64,000 nt of DNA from positions 372,001 to 436,000 of the forward strand of contig CBDDEJ010000011.1 in assembly GCA_965226915.1 (NCBI GenBank). The letters run 5' to 3'. Below, piece by piece: positions 61,659-64,000 of this stretch (position 1 is its first letter; every line of letters starts with the position of its first letter). The notes below the pieces were generated by a model, which was not told the DNA's origin, ran no database searches, and was given only the letters and a program-made list of their open reading frames with translations. The stretch is from Io17-Chloro-G2 sp965226915. Its GTDB lineage: Bacteria; Chloroflexota; Dehalococcoidia; Lucifugimonadales; UBA3495. Position numbers and translations under genes: made by a program.

Positions 61659-62879
61659 ATGACCCAGAAGCTATGCATCTCATCGGATTCCCACGTTGTG
61701 GAGTCTGCCGAGTTCTTTGAGCCCCTTGAGAAGCTCTTCGGTGACAAGGCGCCGAAAATGGTCACCGTGGACCCGAACAGAGGCCCCCAGCTTTCCCTGG
61801 GCAACGGCAAATTGGGGATCGGCCTCTCCGGATTTTTCATGCAGAACGTGGATTTCACCACTCCCGAAGCCATGGAGATGCGGAAGCTGGGTTACGAGTT
61901 GGCGCGGCCCGGATGCTACGACACAGTTGAGCGGCTGAAGGACCAGGAACTGGACGGCATCAACGCCGAGATCATCTACCCCAGCGTGATATTCAACGTC
62001 TACCAGGTCGACGACTTGGACATAGTCAAGGCGTCTTTCTCTCTATACAACGACTGGGTGGCCGATTACTGCAAGGGAGCACCGGACCGGCTCTTTCCCC
62101 TGGCCAGCATCCAGCTCTTCGACCTGGACGAGGCAATCAAGGAGATGGAGCGCTCCAAGAAGCTGGGCCACGTGGGCGTTTCCGTCGCGGCCACGGCGCC
62201 GCCGGATCAACTCTATTCATCCTCCTATTACAACAAATTCTGGGAGGCGGCCCAGGCCATGGAGATGCCCATCAACTGGCATATCTTCACCGGGGCCACC
62301 GAAAACCATGGCTTGCCATTCCGGCAGGGAGGCAGCGCCCTGTCCTTCGCCGGGGTCATGTTCACCGTGGCCGACATCATCCAGGCAGGGGTTTGCGAGC
62401 GATATCCCGGACTTCGGTTTGTGGTCACAGAGTTTGAGACCGGCTGGGTCGGCATGATGCTGAAACGCCTGGACTGGGCTTACATCCGGGGTGGCGGGGA
62501 GAAGGTTTTTGGATTACCCCTGTTGCCCAGCGAATACTGGCGCCGGAACTTCCGGGTTACCTTCGAAGACGACCCGTTGGGCATCATGACCCGGGAATTC
62601 ATTGGAACGGATACCATGATGTGGGGCAGCGATTATCCCCACGGCGACTCGGTCTTCCCCCATTCCATGCAGGTGTTAAGCGAGATCCTATCCGGCTGCA
62701 CTCCGGAAGAGCGTTACCAGATGACCGTGAAAAACGTGGTTGAGCTGTACAACCTTCCTTTCCAACTGGAAGGGCCAGACCAGGCCACGATAAATTCGAT
62801 CGCTACGCCCGAGGTGAAGACCTGGCGGAACGCCATGCCTTCGAGGGAAATGATGGCGGGAGCAGCACCGGGAGATTAG
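61659..62879 (+). CDS. Amidohydrolase-2 family protein
   Basis: 406 residues from ATG 61659 with AAGGAGAAG upstream. LCISSDSHVVESAEFFEPLE (DSH metal motif), INAEIIYPSVIF, MPINWHIFTGATENHG (His), LRFVVTEFETGWVGMMLKRL and MMWGSDYPHGDSVFPHS (Asp/His). The larger size and DSHxxE motif match the class that includes 2-pyrone-4,6-dicarboxylate-lactonase-like and ACMSD-like decarboxylases. Intact, unlike its relative at 53365, whose interrupted stop region corresponds to YNDW near LYNDWVADYCKG here, supporting Trp at that site. Confidence 0.93.
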   Translation: MTQKLCISSDSHVVESAEFFEPLEKLFGDKAPKMVTVDPNRGPQLSLGNGKLGIGLSGFFMQNVDFTTPEAMEMRKLGYELARPGCYDTVERLKDQELDGINAEIIYPSVIFNVYQVDDLDIVKASFSLYNDWVADYCKGAPDRLFPLASIQLFDLDEAIKEMERSKKLGHVGVSVAATAPPDQLYSSSYYNKFWEAAQAMEMPINWHIFTGATENHGLPFRQGGSALSFAGVMFTVADIIQAGVCERYPGLRFVVTEFETGWVGMMLKRLDWAYIRGGGEKVFGLPLLPSEYWRRNFRVTFEDDPLGIMTREFIGTDTMMWGSDYPHGDSVFPHSMQVLSEILSGCTPEERYQMTVKNVVELYNLPFQLEGPDQATINSIATPEVKTWRNAMPSREMMAGAAPGD

Positions 62880-62908
62880 GTTTCAACGGGGTGTTGCCCA
62901 AGGGTAAA

Positions 62909-62947
62909 CCCCCATCCTAACCGTTCCCCCGTAAAGGGGGAAGGGAT
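62909..62947. repeat. REP-like palindromic repeat, copy D
   Basis: CCCCCATCCTAACCGTTCCC, a loop, GGGGGAAGGGAT; between the amidohydrolase and the flavin monooxygenase, ending a few bases before its possible start. Confidence 0.85.
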
Positions 62948-62968
62948 TTTATGAGTTCCGGAGAGCCA

Positions 62969-64000
62969 ATGCAGGTTGGCGTTCAATTCCATTTGCCCAC
63001 GTATAAGGACCACCCCATCCCGGAGTTGGTTTCGTTGGCCAAGACTGCCAAGGCCGGCGGCGTAACTCATCTCTGGGTGACCGACAACCTGCAAAGCCGC
63101 AACGCCTTCGTGGTTCTCGCGGCCCTGGCCTCTAACATACCTATCAATCTGGGCACCGCGGTCACCGTCCAGTATTTCCGAAATCCGGTGGACCTGGCCG
63201 ACTCCCTGGCCGCCATCAGCGAGATCATGGACGGCGATGAACTTAGCGTCGGCCTAGCCCGCGGGAACGGCAACACGCCGAACCTAGTTAACAGCCCTAA
63301 GCCCATCAGCATGTTGCGCCAAACGGCCCAAAGCCTGAGACGTTTGCTCGACGGCGAGACGGTTAGGTTCGCCGAATACCCGGATCTGGCGTCTTATTTC
63401 AATTTCAACCCGGATTTTGGGTTTTCCTTGAACTTCAAGCCCAAGACCCCCGTCCGCCTGTACTGCGGCGCCAACGGGCCCATTGGCCTGGCGGTGGGCG
63501 GAGAGACGATGGAAGGGCTGATCTACGGCGGTGAGTTCAAAGCCGTGGCGGGAGCCGGCAGGATGGCCGGCGCTCTGGAAACCTTCCACGGCGCGGCCGA
63601 AAAGGCGGGCAGAGGAAACAGCCAGCCCAAGATAGCCGAAATAAAACTCTCAGTCTCCAAAGACGAATCCGCCGCCAGAGAGTTCGCCAGGCACACGTCC
63701 GGCAGGAGGTTATTGAACCTGATGCGCCGTGGCGGCTATGGGCACGAGGAGTTCAGCCGCCTGGGGGTGGATCTGGAAGATATGGAGCGCCTGGACATCG
63801 CCGACCGGGAAGGTGCGGGCTCCCGACAGTTTGGCGCTCTCGTCACCGAGCAGATGATTGACGCGGTTTTCGTGGCCGGGGGTCCCGACTTCTGCCGCGA
63901 GCGAATGATCGAAGTAAACAAAACCGCCCGGGACCACGGGTTTCAGCAGTTGATGTTCTCCGAGCTAGGCCCCAACGTTCAAGAGAGCATGCAACTACTG
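62969..64000 (+). CDS. Luciferase-like flavin/F420 monooxygenase, 3' end outside window
   Basis: Open frame to the window end (344 codons seen). MQVGVQFHLPTYKDHPIPEL, THLWVTDNLQSRNAFVVLAA, PINLGTAVTVQYFRNPVDLA and AISEIMDGDELSVGLARGNG show the LLM barrel; NLGTAVT and LARGNGNT resemble F420-type members. ATG 62969 is preferred (GGAGAG just upstream) over ATG 62951, which has only repeat sequence before it. Fourth LLM gene in the window and the only one besides 34053 with no visible damage. Confidence 0.9.
   Translation, partial: MQVGVQFHLPTYKDHPIPELVSLAKTAKAGGVTHLWVTDNLQSRNAFVVLAALASNIPINLGTAVTVQYFRNPVDLADSLAAISEIMDGDELSVGLARGNGNTPNLVNSPKPISMLRQTAQSLRRLLDGETVRFAEYPDLASYFNFNPDFGFSLNFKPKTPVRLYCGANGPIGLAVGGETMEGLIYGGEFKAVAGAGRMAGALETFHGAAEKAGRGNSQPKIAEIKLSVSKDESAAREFARHTSGRRLLNLMRRGGYGHEEFSRLGVDLEDMERLDIADREGAGSRQFGALVTEQMIDAVFVAGGPDFCRERMIEVNKTARDHGFQQLMFSELGPNVQESMQLL

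Overview
The window looks like a bacterial chromosome segment of moderately high GC. The gene repertoire points to a Chloroflexota/Dehalococcoidia lineage of the SAR202 type: several luciferase-like flavin monooxygenases, Rieske oxygenases, amidohydrolase-2 proteins, MetE-like proteins and a reductive-dehalogenase-like protein without a Tat signal. This assignment rests on gene content only. No rRNA, tRNA or convincing CRISPR array was seen.

Layout. 1-8.2 kb: 3' end of a PepC/bleomycin-hydrolase peptidase, a conserved GW-DGLP protein, a flavin monooxygenase broken by an IS66 element plus an IS3 scrap, a lipoprotein, a DapA-like aldolase and a second damaged flavin monooxygenase. 8.2-9.6 kb: DAHP synthase behind what looks like a complete aromatic attenuator (promoter, nearly leaderless Phe/Tyr-rich leader peptide, competing hairpins, terminator). 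9.7-12.5 kb: operon of a ferredoxin-GlcG fusion and two RdhA-like proteins. 12.8-16.1 kb: stand-alone 5'-3' exonuclease, Rieske oxygenase, metallo-beta-lactamase-fold gene. 16.1-19.6 kb: MITE, IS701 and IS1182 elements stacked at one CTAG inside codon 8 of that gene. 19.7-30.5 kb: phosphotransferase, ketopantoate-reductase-like protein, frameshifted maleate-isomerase-like gene, three MetE-like genes (two with a premature stop), RDD protein, deacetylase, a tandem-domain unknown protein and a hydrolase. 30.9-34.0 kb: two nearly identical IS701 copies around a 171-bp cargo, flanked by TTAG, which looks like a composite transposon. 34-41 kb: flavin monooxygenase, fluoroacetate-dehalogenase-like hydrolase, hydantoinase B (premature stop), VOC protein and a collagen-like lipoprotein. 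41.9-46.1 kb: oligopeptide-type ABC transporter (binding protein and two permeases, no ATPase). 46.2-57.7 kb: MmgE/PrpD, short-chain dehydrogenases and a group resembling phthalate-to-protocatechuate catabolism (LigB-like dioxygenase, Pht5-like decarboxylase, Pht4-like dehydrogenase, Rieske oxygenase, diol dehydrogenase). 58-64 kb: amidohydrolases, esterase, ThDP enzyme and a flavin monooxygenase cut by the window end.

Two patterns cross the whole window. (1) Seven otherwise intact chromosomal genes, plus the IS66 transposase, carry in-frame stops where Gln or Trp is expected. Each can be explained by C-to-T or G-to-A changes, and all three stop codons are used. Two further genes have frameshifts. 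This suggests recent gene decay or base-call/deamination error, not a changed genetic code. (2) Mobile elements repeatedly use CTAG/TTAG targets, and their order of arrival can be read from the sequence. The chromosomal genes mostly encode oxidation, hydrolysis and one-carbon chemistry, as expected of a scavenger of diverse organic matter.
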